This document shows, piece after piece, positions 29,666 through 45,101 of a stretch of 64,000 nt of DNA (position 1 is the stretch's first letter; every line of letters begins with the position of its first letter). The position numbers were made by a program, and so were the translations under genes. Origin of the DNA: Prescottella defluvii (lineage in GTDB: Bacteria; Actinomycetota; Actinomycetes; Mycobacteriales; Mycobacteriaceae). Below the pieces are notes generated by a model, which did no database searches, was not told the DNA's origin, and saw only the letters and a list, made by a program, of their open reading frames with translations. Where the stretch lies: positions 3,410,001 through 3,474,000 of the forward strand of contig CP121458.1 of the NCBI GenBank assembly GCA_029690005.1, read 5' to 3'.

Positions 29666-32648
29666 GTGAGTCTGAGTTCCGACTACGTGGTGGGTTCGCT
29701 TCGACGAGCAATCGCCACGGCGCAGAACGGTCTCGAGGTGGTACGCCTCGGCGGTCTGGAAACGGGTGCGACGCCGTCCCGTTCCAGATCGTCGAGCGTG
29801 CCCGATGTACCGCCTGCGCCGCTATTTCCCGGACACGGATCCGGCCGAGGTGGGCCCGCCGATCGTCCTCGTCCCGCCGATGATGATGTCGGCCGACGTC
29901 TACGACGTCACACGGGATCAGGGTGCGGTCGGCATCCTGCACGGGATGGGGCTCGACCCGTCGGTCGTCGACTTCGGTTCCCCGGACGCCGAGGAGGGCG
30001 GCTGGGACCGGACGCTCGCCGACCACATCGTCGCGATCAGCGAGATCGTCGACCTGGTCCACGAGCACACCGGTCGCGACGTGCACCTGTCGGGCTACTC
30101 GCAGGGCGGCATGTTCTGCTACCAGGCCGCGGCCTATCGGCGGTGCCGCAACGTCGCCAGCCTCGTCACCTTCGGGGCACCCGTCGACACCCTCGCCGCG
30201 CTGCCCTTCAACATCCCGGCCGGCGTCGCCACGAAGGGTGCCGACCTCTTGGCCGACCATGTCTTCAACCGACTTTCGATCGCCGGTTGGATGGCGCGGA
30301 CCGGCTTCCAACTGCTCGACCCGGTGAAGACGGCCAAGTCCCGCTTCGATTTCCTCCGGCAACTGCACGACCGCGACGCCCTGCTCCCGCGCGAGCAGCA
30401 GCGCCGGTTCCTCGCGCAGGACGGCTGGGTCGCGTGGTCCGGGCCTGCGGTGGCGGAACTGCTCAAGCAGTTCATCGTGCACAACCGGATGATGACCGGC
30501 GGTTTCGTCATCAGGGACACCGCGGTCAGTCTGGCGGAGATCTCGTGCCCGATCCTGGCGTTCGTCGGCGAGGTCGACGACATCGGCCAGCCCCTCGCCG
30601 TCAGGGGGATCAAACGAGCCGCACCCCGCGCCGAGGTGTTCGAATCGACTTTGCGCGCAGGCCATTTCGGTCTCGTCGTCGGATCGGCCGCGGCGGCGCG
30701 TACGTGGCCGACCACCGGCGAATGGGTGCGCTGGCGGGAGGGCCTCGGGCCGCGACCGGAGCCGGTGGACGTGATGATCCACGACGAGCCGTCGGGCGTC
30801 GACAGCGGCGTCAGCATCGCCAACCGGATCACCCACACCGTCGCGTCGATCGCCGAGGTCGGCGTCGGTGTCGGGAAGGGAATCGCCGATTTCGCGACCG
30901 ACACCGTGCGCGGCACCCGCGAACTCTCGGTGGAGGCAGCCCGCGCGCTGCCGCGGCTGGTCCGCCTCGGGCAGTTGCAGCCGCGGTCGCGGATCTCGCT
31001 GGGTCTGCTGCTGGCCGAACAGGGGCGCCAGGCGCCCGGCGGCGAGTGCTTCTTGTTCGACGACCGCGTGCACACGAACGCCGCCGTCAACACGCGGATC
31101 GACAACGTCGTGCGGGGACTCGTCCACGCCGGCGTTCGACCCGCCACCCACGTCGGCGTCCTGATGGAGACGCGCCCGAGCGCGCTGGTGACGATCGCGG
31201 CGCTGAGCCGGCTCGGTGCCGTGGCCGTGCTGCTGCCACCCGGCGGCGATCTGAACGAGGCGGTCCGCCTGGGTCGGGTGGACCGCATCGTCGCGGACCC
31301 CGACAACCTCGAGGACGCGGTCGTGACCGGCAAGCAGGTGCTGGTCCTCGGCGGCGGTGAGTTCCGTGGTCTCGCGGTCGAACTCGGACCGGACGTCGTC
31401 GACCTCGAACAGATCGACCCGGCCGCGGTGACGCTGCCCGGGTGGTACCGGCCCGACCCCGGACTGGCGCGCGAACTCGCGTTCGTGATCTTCAGCGGGT
31501 CGACCGGCAACCTCGAGGCGAAGTTCATCACCAACTACCGGTGGGCGTTGTCGGCGTTCGGCACCGCGTCGGCGGCATCGCTCAGTCGCGGCGACACCGT
31601 GTACTGCCTTGCGCCGCTGCATCATTCCTCGGGACTGATGGCGACCCTCGGTGGCGCGGTGGCCGGTGGCGCCCGGATCGCGTTGTCTCGCGGCCTCGAC
31701 CCGGAGCGGTTCGCGGAGGAGATCCACCGCTACGGCGTGACCGTCGTCAGCTACACGTGGACCTCGATGCGCGAGATCCTCGACGCCAAGTCCCTGCCCC
31801 TCGAAGAGGGCCGCCCGGTCCGGCTGTTCATCGGGTCCGGCATGCCTCCCGGCCTGTGGCGCCGGATCACCGAGCGGTTCGCGCCGGCGCGGGTGCTCGA
31901 GTTCTACGCGTCCACCGAGGGCGATGTCGTGCTGGTCAACGTCTCCGGCGCGAAGGTCGGCTCCAAGGGTCGGCCGCTGCCCGGCAGCGCGGAAGTCCGG
32001 CTGGGCGCGTACGACCCGATCGCGGGCCGGCTGCTCGAAGGACGAGCGCGGGTTCGTCCGCGAGTGCGCGGACGACGAGGTCGGGCTTCTGCTCGGCCGA
32101 CCCGGCACCGCCGCGGAGGCGGCATCCGGCGTGATGCGCGGCGTCTTCGCGCCCGGCGACGCGTGGGTCCCGACGGAGAACCTCTTCCGCCGCGACCCGG
32201 ACGGCGATTACTGGCTCGTCGACCACAAGCACACCGTCGTCGCGGCGGCCCGCGGTCCGGTGTTCACGCAGCCGATCGTCGACGCGCTGGGCGAGATGCC
32301 GCAGGTCGATCTGGCGGTTGCGTACGGCGTCCCCGCCGGGGGCGCCAGGTGGCGGTCGCGGCGTTCACCGTCCACGACGGTCGCGTGCCCAGCGCCGCCG
32401 AGCTGACGGCCACGCTCGTTCAGCTACCGCTGGCGCAGTGCCCGGACATCGTGCACGTGGTGGACGCAATCCCGCTGGGTGCGTCGTACCGTCCACGGGC
32501 GGCCGAGCTCCAGGCGGCCGGCATGCCCAGGCCGAGCGTGCGCGCGTGGTACCTCGACGCAGGTACCGGCAGGTACAAGCGATTCACGAAGGCTGCAGCG
32601 GCCCGGTTCGATGACCTGCCGGCGAAGCCGGGTGGGGTGCCCGCGTAG
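29666..32648 (+). CDS. Alpha/beta hydrolase fused to AMP-binding acyl-CoA synthetase-like domain (Rv1683-like)
   Basis: GTG at 29666 (VSLSSDYVVGSLRRAIATAQ); about 995 aa, matching the size of Mtb Rv1683. Residues ~40-360 resemble a PHA-synthase/lipase-type alpha/beta hydrolase: nucleophile elbow HLSGYSQGGMF, Asp in GEVDDIGQP, His in AGHFGLV. From ~430 an ANL-type domain follows, but its motifs are weak: FSGSTGNLEAKF instead of the usual SGTTGxPKG, and GASYRPRAAEL where the C-terminal catalytic Lys is expected. The second domain may therefore bind acyl groups without full ligase activity. Frameshifts at ~29783, ~29808, ~32040 and ~32341. Mtb Rv1683 has been linked to triacylglycerol metabolism. 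Confidence 0.8.
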
Positions 32649-32711
32649 CCGGACCCGCGTCGACTTGTAGCCTGGACCAGCCGAGATTCCGGACGGCCCG
32701 AGAGGACTGAA

Positions 32712-32929
32712 GTGGCTATTGATCCACCCTGCTCAGCATTCTGGCGTGCCCGCAGGACAAGGGGCCGTTGCTGTTGGTCGGCGACGAGGTGCTGTACAAC
32801 CCTCGGCTGCGCCGCGCGTACCCGATCGAGAACGGCATCCCGGTGCTGCTGATCGACGAGGCACGCGACGTCACCGATGCCGAGCACGACGACTTCGTCG
32901 CGCGCGGCGTCGAGGCATCGGACTCCTGA
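32712..32929 (+). CDS. Trm112-like small protein
   Basis: GTG start; about 72 aa after restoring one lost base at ~32727 (reads VAIDPTLLSILACPQDKGPL). The ACPQDKGPL and RRAYPIENGIPVLLIDEA segments are typical of the bacterial Trm112/UPF0434 family, thought to act as activating partners of methyltransferases. Orthologue position equals Rv1684 in Mtb, directly after the Rv1683-like gene. Confidence 0.75.
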
Positions 32930-32933
32930 CCGC

Positions 32934-33540
32934 TCAGTCGAGCGGCCCGGTGAGATAGCGCTGCAGGGTCGGCGCGATCAGCCGCGCGGCCTCGTCGGTC
33001 GAGAGCACCGAGCGCTTTGACGCCCAGCAGGTGACGGGTGACGAACAGCCCGGCCATCTGCGAGGCGACGAGCGCGACGCGCAGCTCACCTGTCCCTGGG
33101 GGCGAATCGACCCGCGGGACGACGTCCCGGAGGGCCAGCTCCAGCAGGAAGCTGCGCGGTCGCCCTTCGCGACCGCCTGTGAGCGCCGACCGCACCGCCG
33201 CGACGACCGCAGGCCGGTGCGGCGAATCCCAGATGCCGATCACGGTGCGCGCCAGCGCTTCGCCGAGCCGGTCGACCGGCACGGACTCGAACGTCTTGAT
33301 GATCGCTGTCGGATCCATCGGCAGCGCGATCGCCTCGACGAGCAGTTGCTGCTTCGTCCCGAAGTAGTGGTGCACGAGCGCCGAATCGACGCCGGCCTCG
33401 GAGGCGATCGCTCGGATCGTGGTGTGGTCGAACCCCTTGTCGGCGAACTGATGTCGGGCGGCGCGCAGGATCCGCTCACGCGTGATCGACGGTCCCGGGC
33501 GGCGCCCGGGGCGGGTCGGTGGCGCGGTCGGCTCGGCCAT
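32934..33540 (-). CDS. TetR-family transcriptional regulator
   Basis: ATG at 33540; about 202 aa. Helix-turn-helix in residues 15-65: RERILRAARHQFADKGFDHT and VDSALVHHYFGTKQQL. The C-terminal domain resembles TetR_C_17-type regulators (AVVAAVRSALTGGREGRPR). A frameshift near 33010 separates the last ~25 codons (restored end LQRYLTGPLD). Last gene of an ABC-ABC-TetR operon with overlapping stops and starts, so it probably represses the exporter from the dyad at 35077-35110. Confidence 0.85.
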
Positions 33541-34301
33541 CACGGTGTGCGACGACGGAGCGTGGCCGCCCCGAGAATCAGTGCGACGACGACGAACAGC
33601 ACGACGACGCCGAGATCGCGCCACATCAGCCCCGTCGTGCCGGGATGTGCGGCCACCTGTTGGAGTGCCTCGACCGCGTAGCTGAGTGGGAGGACGTTGC
33701 TGATCCACTCGAGCCACTGCGGGAGCTGCCCTCGTGGCACGAGGAGACCGCACAACAGTAGTTGCGGGATCACGATCACCGGCATGAACTGCACGGCCTG
33801 GAACTCGGTGCGGGCGAACGCGCTGCACAGCAGCCCGAGCGCCACGCCGAGCACCGCGTTGACCACGGCGATCAGAATCGCCCAGACGATGCTGCCCTGC
33901 GTGGTCAGGCTCAGGAACCCGAACGCGACGGCGCACGCCAGCGCCGCCTGCGCGGTGGCGGCGATCGAGAACGCGGTCCCGTAGCCGGCGAGGAGATCGA
34001 GCTTCGACAGGGGAGTGGTCAGCAGTCGCTCGAGGGTTCCGGAACTGCGTTCGCGCTGCATCGCGATCGATGTCACCAGGAACATCACGATGAAGGGGAT
34101 GATGCCGAGCATCGTGATCGCGATCCGGTCGAACAGCGGGATCTCGCCGGGCGGGGTGGGCACGTTCTGGTAAAGGAAGTACAGCAGCACCATGATCAGC
34201 GACGGGACGACCAGGATCATCGCGACCGTGCGCCGATCCATGCGGAGTTGGCGGAGGATGCGGGTGGTGCTCGACGCGTAGATCCGCGGATTGATGATCA
34301 T
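33540..34301 (-). CDS. ABC-2 type transporter permease
   Basis: 253 aa, intact, ATG at 34301. Six likely membrane segments (first [19 protein letters not shown]; last [14 protein letters not shown]) and the ABC-2 motif [20 protein letters not shown]. Its stop overlaps the tetR start. Partner of the ATPase encoded upstream; probably a drug or lipid exporter. Confidence 0.88.
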   Translation of the reverse strand: MIINPRIYASSTTRILRQLRMDRRTVAMILVVPSLIMVLLYFLYQNVPTPPGEIPLFDRIAITMLGIIPFIVMFLVTSIAMQRERSSGTLERLLTTPLSKLDLLAGYGTAFSIAATAQAALACAVAFGFLSLTTQGSIVWAILIAVVNAVLGVALGLLCSAFARTEFQAVQFMPVIVIPQLLLCGLLVPRGQLPQWLEWISNVLPLSYAVEALQQVAAHPGTTGLMWRDLGVVVLFVVVALILGAATLRRRTP

Positions 34302-35066
34302 CGCTGGACTCCCACCTGCTGGTCCCGGATCAGGACGAGAAACGCCTCCTCCAGGTTCGACTTTCCGGTCCGGCGCCGCAGTTCGTCCGGCGGCACATGG
34401 GCGAGCAGGCGGCCGTCGCGCAGGAGCAGGAGATTCTCGCAGTGGTCGGCCTCGTCCATGACGTGACTCGAAATGAGCAACGTCGTTCCCGACGCGGCGA
34501 GCGATGCGAAGTGCTCCCACAACTCGACGCGCAGCACGGGGTCCAGGCCGACCGTCGGCTCGTCGAGGACGAGCACCTCGGGCCGGCCGACCAGGGCGCA
34601 TGCGAGGGATACGCGACTGAGTTGACCGCCCGACAGGTCGCCGGCCGCGTGGTGAGCATGCGAGCTGAGGCCGACTGCTTCGATGGTTTCCGCCACCGCG
34701 TCGTTCCCACGCCCGTACAGCGAGGCGAAGTACCGCACGTTGTCGCGGATGGTGATGTCGAGGTAGACGCTCGGGTCCTGCGTCACGTATCCGATCCGGC
34801 GCCGTAGCGGCGCCGAACCGGCAGGCTGCCCGAGGACGGTCGACCGTGCCGGACTCGATGATCTGGGTGCCGACGATGCACCGCATCAAGGTGGTCTTGC
34901 CGCAGCCCGAGGGCCCCGGTAGCCCGGTGACCGTTCCGCGGGGGATCGACAGGCTCACGTCCCGCAGGGCGGGTGCACCGCCGCGGCGCACGTTGAGGCC
35001 CTGGACCTCGATGGCGGCCGCGGCCGCGAGTGGGTCCGCCGCGAACGGCTCGGATGTTCCGGTCAT
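34298..35066 (-). CDS. ABC transporter ATP-binding protein
   Basis: ATG at 35066; about 257 aa. Walker [13 protein letters not shown], signature [12 protein letters not shown], Walker [15 protein letters not shown]-loop [10 protein letters not shown] frameshift near 34840 splits it; the restored join reads [20 protein letters not shown]. Its stop overlaps the permease ATG. Matches Rv1687c by position. Confidence 0.88.
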
Positions 35067-35076
35067 GTCGACCTCG

Positions 35077-35110
35077 ATTCATCGACTGATGAACTCATCG
35101 CTCGATGAAT
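35077..35110. promoter_or_regulatory. 34-bp dyad operator upstream of the ABC-TetR operon
   Basis: ATTCATCGA (35077-35085) and TCGATGAAT (35102-35110) form the outer arms; GATGA (35088-35092) and TCATC (35095-35099) the inner arms, all centred on 35093.5. 28 of 34 positions are symmetric. It lies 11 bp from the ATPase start and 66 bp from mpg, so the TetR protein could control both directions. Confidence 0.65.
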
Positions 35111-35175
35111 TATTCGTCGGATGTGAGCAGCGGGTCAACGGTTCGCCGGTATCGAACGCGCATCCGTGCAGAATC

Positions 35176-35821
35176 GTGACCGTGACCCTCTCAGGCCGAC
35201 AGACGCTGCGGGACGCCGGGCATCCGCTCGATGCCGCGCGGGCCGTCCTCGGCGGCACCCTGACCGTCAGCACGGTCCGCGCGCGAATCGTCGAAGTGGA
35301 GGCGTACGGCGGCGACCCCTCCGGTCCGTGGCCCGATCCGGCGTCGCATTCCTACAGGGGCCGGTCGCCGCGGAACTCGGTGATGTTCGGTGAGCCCGGG
35401 CACCTCTACGTGTATCGCAGCTACGGCATGCACTTCTGCGCGAATGTGTCGTACGGTCCCGTCGGCGTCGCCGGCGGTGTACTGCTGCGTGCGGCCGAGA
35501 TCGTCGAGGGCGACGAGCTGGTGGCCTCGCGGCGTCCGGGGATCCGCCGGCCGGCCGACGCCGCCCGCGGGCCGGGGAACCTCGGGTCCGCAATGGGGCT
35601 CACCCTCGAGCACAACGGTTTCGATCTCTTCGGCGTCGACCCGGGAATGCGCCTGACCCTGGGGGATGCCACCGAGTACCGCGACGGTCCGAGGGTGGGC
35701 ATCGCCGTTGCCGCCGACCGCCCGTGGCGGCTCTGGCTCGACGGTTCGCCGGCGGTGTCGGCCTATCGCCGCAGCCCGCGCGCACCGGCTCCCCCACGCG
35801 GTGGGATGATCGGGTGCGTGA
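35176..35821 (+). CDS. mpg: DNA-3-methyladenine glycosylase (AAG/Mpg family)
   Basis: GTG at 35176; about 215 aa. [40 protein letters not shown] and [10 protein letters not shown] are diagnostic of the AAG family of base-excision glycosylases for alkylated purines. The frame has no stop and continues into tyrS; restoring one C in the CCCCC run at ~35793 ends the protein (…RWDDRVRD) at TGA 35819-35821, overlapping the tyrS GTG. Confidence 0.9.
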
Positions 35822-37095
35822 CTGAGAACATTCTTGACGAACTGACCTGGCGGGGGCTCATCGCCCAGTCGACCGATCTGGACGCACTGCGTCGCGAGAC
35901 CGAGACCGGTCCAGTCACGTTGTATGCCGGTTTCGATCCGACCGGACCGAGCCTGCATGCCGGACACCTCGTGCCGTTGCTGGCGCTCCGGCGCTTCCAG
36001 CGGGCCGGACACCGGCCGATCGTCCTCGCCGGTGGTGCCACCGGCATGATCGGTGATCCGCGCGACGTCGGTGAGCGCACCATGAACTCCGCGGACACGG
36101 TCGCCGAGTGGGCCGACCGCATCCGGGTCCAGCTCGAGCGGTTCGTCGACTTCGACGACTCGCCGACAGGAGCCGTCATCGAGAACAACGCGAACTGGAC
36201 GTCCAAACTCACGGCGATCGACTTCCTGCGCGACATCGGCAAGCACTTCTCGGTGAACGTCATGCTGGCCCGTGACACGGTCAAGCGGCGCCTCGAGTCC
36301 GACGGCATCTCCTACACCGAGTTCAGCTACATGCTGCTGCAGGCCAACGACTTCGTGCACCTGCGCCGCAACTACGGCTGCACGCTCCAGGTCGGAGGCT
36401 CCGATCAGTGGGGCAACATCATCGCCGGCGTCGACCTCAACCGAAAGCTCGACGGGGCGTCGGTGCACGCGATGACGGTGCCGCTCGTGACGTCCTCGGA
36501 CGGCAAGAAGTTCGGCAAGTCCACCGGTGGTGGCAGCCTGTGGCTCGACCCGGAGATGACCAGCCCCTACGCCTGGTACCAGTACTTCGTGAACACCGGT
36601 GACGCCGATGTCATGCGCTACCTGCGGTGGTTCACGTTCCTCTCGCAGGAGGAGCTGGCGGAGCTCGAGACCGCGACCGCGGAACGTCCCCAGGCACGTG
36701 AGGCGCAGCGCCGCCTCGCCGCAGAGATGACGACCCTCGTGCACGGACAGGCGAACACCGATGCGGTCGAGCACGCCAGCAAGGCGCTGTTCGGTCGCGC
36801 GGAGCTGGCCGAGCTCGACGAGTCGACGCTCGCCGCGGCCTTGAAGGAAGCCTCGATCGCAGAGGTCGGGGCAGGGGAGCCGCGCACCATCGTCGATCTG
36901 CTCGTGGCGAGCGGGCTGTGCGAAAGCAAGGGCGCTGCACGACGGGCCGTCAAGGAGGGCGGGGCCTACGTGAACAACCAGCGTGTCGAGGCTGACGACT
37001 GGGAGCCGCAGGCCGCGGACCTGCTGCACGGTCAATGGTTGGTCATCCGCCGCGGACGCAAGAACTTCGCCGGCATCAAGGCGCTCGCGGGCTGA
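35818..37095 (+). CDS. tyrS: Tyrosyl-tRNA synthetase
   Basis: Intact, 425 aa, GTG start overlapping the mpg stop. Class I signatures HAGH (in [17 protein letters not shown]) and KFGKS (KMSKS equivalent), tyrosine-binding [11 protein letters not shown], and a C-terminal S4 RNA-binding domain ([20 protein letters not shown]). Confidence 0.97.
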   Translation: MTENILDELTWRGLIAQSTDLDALRRETETGPVTLYAGFDPTGPSLHAGHLVPLLALRRFQRAGHRPIVLAGGATGMIGDPRDVGERTMNSADTVAEWADRIRVQLERFVDFDDSPTGAVIENNANWTSKLTAIDFLRDIGKHFSVNVMLARDTVKRRLESDGISYTEFSYMLLQANDFVHLRRNYGCTLQVGGSDQWGNIIAGVDLNRKLDGASVHAMTVPLVTSSDGKKFGKSTGGGSLWLDPEMTSPYAWYQYFVNTGDADVMRYLRWFTFLSQEELAELETATAERPQAREAQRRLAAEMTTLVHGQANTDAVEHASKALFGRAELAELDESTLAAALKEASIAEVGAGEPRTIVDLLVASGLCESKGAARRAVKEGGAYVNNQRVEADDWEPQAADLLHGQWLVIRRGRKNFAGIKALAG

Positions 37096-37131
37096 CGTGT
37101 CCGGCGTCACGTCGATCTAGTTCGGCCCTGA

Positions 37132-37160
37132 GGGGGCGGGATTCGTCCCGCCCCCTTCGT
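37132..37160 (+). terminator. tyrS terminator
   Basis: GGGGGCGGGA and TCCCGCCCCC with a TTCG tetraloop, then TTCGTG. 36 bp after the tyrS stop. Confidence 0.85.
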
Positions 37161-37367
37161 GCTACCTGGGGTTTCTCCGAGCATCGATGCGCCGACGACC
37201 CTCTGACCTGGCGATTTGGCGAATCGCTGCGAAGCCCCGTAACTTATTCCAGGTCAGAGCGACACGGACACCGACCCGGACGCGATCTTCACAGGTCAGC
37301 GTGGGAAAACGAGGTTGTACGGGGAGCGCCTGGCGAATCTGCTGAAGCTCTCCTCCGGGGGTCGGAT

Positions 37368-37396
37368 TTGCATCCGGTGCCGGTGGGGGTTAGGCT
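37368..37396 (+). promoter_or_regulatory. rRNA operon promoter candidate
   Basis: TTGCAT, 17-nt spacer, TAGGCT. The region 37160-37655 has no gene; it holds this promoter, a possible second one further upstream, the antitermination-like box and the 16S processing arm. Confidence 0.55.
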
Positions 37397-37450
37397 GGAA
37401 CGGTTGCCCCGGAACGAGGAACTGCAAGGTTCTGAGTGATGGTGTGTGCG

Positions 37451-37491
37451 TGTTCTTTGAGAACTCAACAGTGTGTCGATGAATGTCAGTG
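37451..37491 (+). promoter_or_regulatory. rrn leader: box-A-like element and 16S processing arm
   Basis: TGTTCTTTGAGAACTCAACA (37451-37470) is the conserved actinobacterial rrn leader; a close variant recurs at 39461-39480 before 23S. TGTCAGTG (37484-37491) can pair with CACTGACA at 39276-39283 beyond 16S, with extra pairing in the flanks: the RNase III stem of pre-16S. Confidence 0.65.
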
Positions 37492-37655
37492 CCAAATTTT
37501 ATTGGTACTCCACTCACCGTTTTGGTGGGTGGGTATTTGCTGATCGTCTCATTCTTCCGTCTGGGGCGGTCAGTGCAAGCTAGTTTGAGTTTTTTTGCTA
37601 GTGATTTGACTCGATGTCTATGGCTGATTGCCGGTTTTGCCGGCCAATCTAGAGT

Positions 37656-42626
<4,971 letters not shown>

Positions 42627-42633
42627 GAAGCTA

Positions 42634-42667
42634 CGCGTCCACTGTGCGGTATCTGAAACAACACACA
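42634..42667 (+). promoter_or_regulatory. 3' arm of the pre-23S processing stem
   Basis: Complement of 39456-39487. Confidence 0.75.
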
Positions 42668-42752
42668 GATACCATTCACCCCCAACACCGAAGGCATTCG
42701 TGCCGGCGGTGGTTCGGGCGGGGGAATCGAATGTGTGACAGTTTCATAGAGT

Positions 42753-42869
42753 TACGGCGGCCATAGCGGAGGGGAAACGCCCGGTCCCATTCCGAACCCG
42801 GAAGCTAAGCCCTCCAGCGCCGATGGTACTGCACTCGACAGGGTGTGGGAGAGTCAGGACACCGCCGAA
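42753..42869 (+). rRNA. rrf: 5S ribosomal RNA
   Basis: About 117 nt, TTACGGCGGCCATAGCGG to GACACCGCCGAAC; the ends pair and CCCGGTCCCATTCCGAACCC is the conserved loop region. Confidence 0.95.
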
Positions 42870-42879
42870 CATCCGTTAC

Positions 42880-42921
42880 CGAAAGGGGACCCGACACACT
42901 GGGTCCCCTTTCGTGTTTTGT
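42880..42921 (+). terminator. rRNA operon terminator
   Basis: CGAAAGGGGACCC and GGGTCCCCTTTCG (13 bp), 8-nt loop, then TGTTTTGT. Classical intrinsic terminator 10 bp after 5S. Confidence 0.92.
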
Positions 42922-42930
42922 ATGAAAGGA

Positions 42931-44005
42931 ATGGCTGTGTCGGAAAGCAGTGGTGAACGTCGGAACTTCCGCGGAGACGGGACCCACCGTTCCGAAGGAC
43001 ACCGCGGCGGCCGACCGGAGGACCGTCGGGTCCGCGCGACGAACAGCGTCGCGATTCGAGCGGCGGCCAGGACCGCGCCGGCCGTCAGGGTCAGAGTCGT
43101 GGCACGGGTCAGTGGCGGGATCGTGATGACCGACGCGACGATCGCCGAGGTGACGAGCGGCGCGACGACAGGCGCGGTGAGCGTCGTGGGGACGACCGGC
43201 GTCAGTTCTCGGGTCGCGGCGACGATCGTCGCGGTACCGGCGGTGCGCCTCGACGTCGTGGCGGCGAAGGCGGCTTCGGCCCCGCTCGCGGCCGTGAGGC
43301 TGTCGGCCCGCAGCGTCGTGACGCCCGCCCGGACGAGCCGGACATCCCCGATGAGGTCGAGGCCGGCGAGCTCGATCCCGCGGTGCGCCGCGACCTGCTG
43401 AGCCTGGACAAGAACAACGCGAACACCGTCGCCCGCCACCTGGTGATGGCGAGTCGACTGATCGAGGACGATCCTCGTCTGGCACTCGCGCATGCTCGGG
43501 CCGCACGGCAGCGGGCCGGCCGCATCGCGGTTGTGCGCGAGACCGCAGGCATCACGGCGTACCACGCCGGTGAATGGGCCGAAGCCCTGTCGGAGCTGCG
43601 TGCCGCACGTCGCATGTCCGGTGGCCCCGGCTTCCTCGCGGTGATGGCGGAGCTGCGAGCGCGGCCTCGGCCGTCCCGAGCGGGCCATCGAACTCGGTCG
43701 CAGCGACGAGGCACGCGCGATGACCGGTGACGAGGCGACCGAGCTGCGGATGGTCGTTGCCGGCGCCCGCATGGATCTGGGGCAGTTCGACCAGGCGGTC
43801 GTCACGCTGCAGACGGCGGATCTCGACGCCAAGCGCACGGGTTCCGCCGCGGCACGCCTGTTCTACGCCTACGCCGACGCGCTGGTGGCGGCTGGCCGGA
43901 TCGAGGACGGACTCAAGTCGGTTCCTCAATTCCGCAGCCGCCGACCTCGACGGGGAAACGGACGCGGAGGAGCGTGTGGCCGAGCTGACCGGAGAAGGTC
44001 AGTGA
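42931..44005 (+). CDS. TPR-like protein with Arg/Asp/Gly-rich N-terminal domain (Rv1691-like)
   Basis: ATG at 42931 (42922 also possible), about 358 aa. Residues ~1-140 are low complexity, dominated by R, D and G (WRDRDDRRDDRRGDERRDDR, then RRGERRGDDRR), and probably disordered and RNA-binding. The rest is helical, tetratricopeptide-like (DLLSLDKNNANTVARHLVMA, ETAGITAYHAGEWAEALSEL). Frameshifts at ~43028, ~43645 and ~43917. The Mtb counterpart Rv1691 has, as I recall, a much shorter N-terminus. Its stop overlaps the phosphatase GTG. Begins only 10 bp after the rRNA terminator, so its promoter is unclear. Confidence 0.75.
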
Positions 44006-45024
44006 CGGAGGCCGTCACGTCCCTACGGGGAGCATTCGACGTCCTGCTGCTCGATCTCGACGGCACCGTCTACCAGGGGCCGGAGGCGATCCCGGGTGCC
44101 CGGGAGGCACTGGCTGCGGGCGATCAGCGCCAGCTGTACGTCACCAACAACGCCAGTCGTAGCCCGGCGGCGGTGGCGCAGCACCTTCGCGAACTCGGAT
44201 TCGACGCCGCGGATCAGGACGTCGTCACGAGCTCTCAGTCGGCGGCGCGTCTGCTGTCGGAGAAGCTCGAACCGGGTGCGGTCGTCCTCGTCATCGGCAC
44301 CGATGCCCTCGCGGCGGAGATCGAGAATGTCGGTCTGCGACCGGTCCGTCGGTTCGGAGACGGACCGGTGGCCGTGGTTCAGGGACATTCACCGGAGACC
44401 GGCTGGGTCATCCTCGCCGAGGCGACGCTCGCCATCCGGGCCGGCGCGTTGTGGGTCGCGGCCAACGTCGACTCGACTCTCCCGACGGAACGCGGTCTGG
44501 TGTTGGGCAACGGGTCGATGGTCGCCGCGCTGAGGACCGCGACGGGGCGGGAGCCGATCGTCGCTGGCAAGCCGGCGGCACCGTTGATGGAGGATGCGCT
44601 CGAGCGGGCGGGCGACGCGCGGCCGCTGGTCGTCGGCGATCGGCTCGACACCGACATTGCCGGCGCGAACGCGGTCGGCGCCGAGTCGCTGCTCGTCCTG
44701 ACCGGTGTCAGTACGACGGCTGATCTTCTGCGGGCCGACGCGATGCACCGCCCGACGTATGTCGCGAAGTCGCTCGACGCACTCGATCGTCCGGCCGCGG
44801 TCTCGGCGGTCACGTGTCACCCGGGGTGGCGCGTCGAGTTCGACTCGGGTGACCTCGTCGTCCACTCGGACGGTCCAGATGCCGCCGACGGTTCACCCGT
44901 GGATCGGGCCGGTGCATTCCTGTCGGTTCTCGGGGCGGCCTGGCGGCATCCCGAGTTCGTCCGCGTGCGGGCGGCCGACGATGACGCGCGGGCAGCGGTC
45001 TCCTTCCTGCTCGGCGAGATGTGA
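44002..45024 (+). CDS. HAD-superfamily phosphatase, glycerol-3-phosphate phosphatase type
   Basis: Intact, 340 aa, GTG start. HAD motif I LLLDLDGTVYQG, motif II VTNNASRSP, then KPAAPLMEDAL and motif IV VGDRLDTDIAGA: a class IIA (NagD-like) fold, with an extra C-terminal domain. The Mtb orthologue Rv1692 has been characterised as a glycerol-3-phosphate phosphatase in lipid recycling. Confidence 0.88.
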   Translation: MTEAVTSLRGAFDVLLLDLDGTVYQGPEAIPGAREALAAGDQRQLYVTNNASRSPAAVAQHLRELGFDAADQDVVTSSQSAARLLSEKLEPGAVVLVIGTDALAAEIENVGLRPVRRFGDGPVAVVQGHSPETGWVILAEATLAIRAGALWVAANVDSTLPTERGLVLGNGSMVAALRTATGREPIVAGKPAAPLMEDALERAGDARPLVVGDRLDTDIAGANAVGAESLLVLTGVSTTADLLRADAMHRPTYVAKSLDALDRPAAVSAVTCHPGWRVEFDSGDLVVHSDGPDAADGSPVDRAGAFLSVLGAAWRHPEFVRVRAADDDARAAVSFLLGEM

Positions 45025-45101
45025 CCGAGCGGGGCAACTGTCTGTCCTACAGGGCGGTCGTCGGTGGTCGGCTGCCGGGCGAATGGGCTAGGTTTGCACC
45101 G

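Noticed and set aside
34846..37095. Single fused Mpg-TyrS protein
   Set aside because: Explained by one lost C near the mpg 3' end; both halves are ordinary full-length enzymes with their own start signals.
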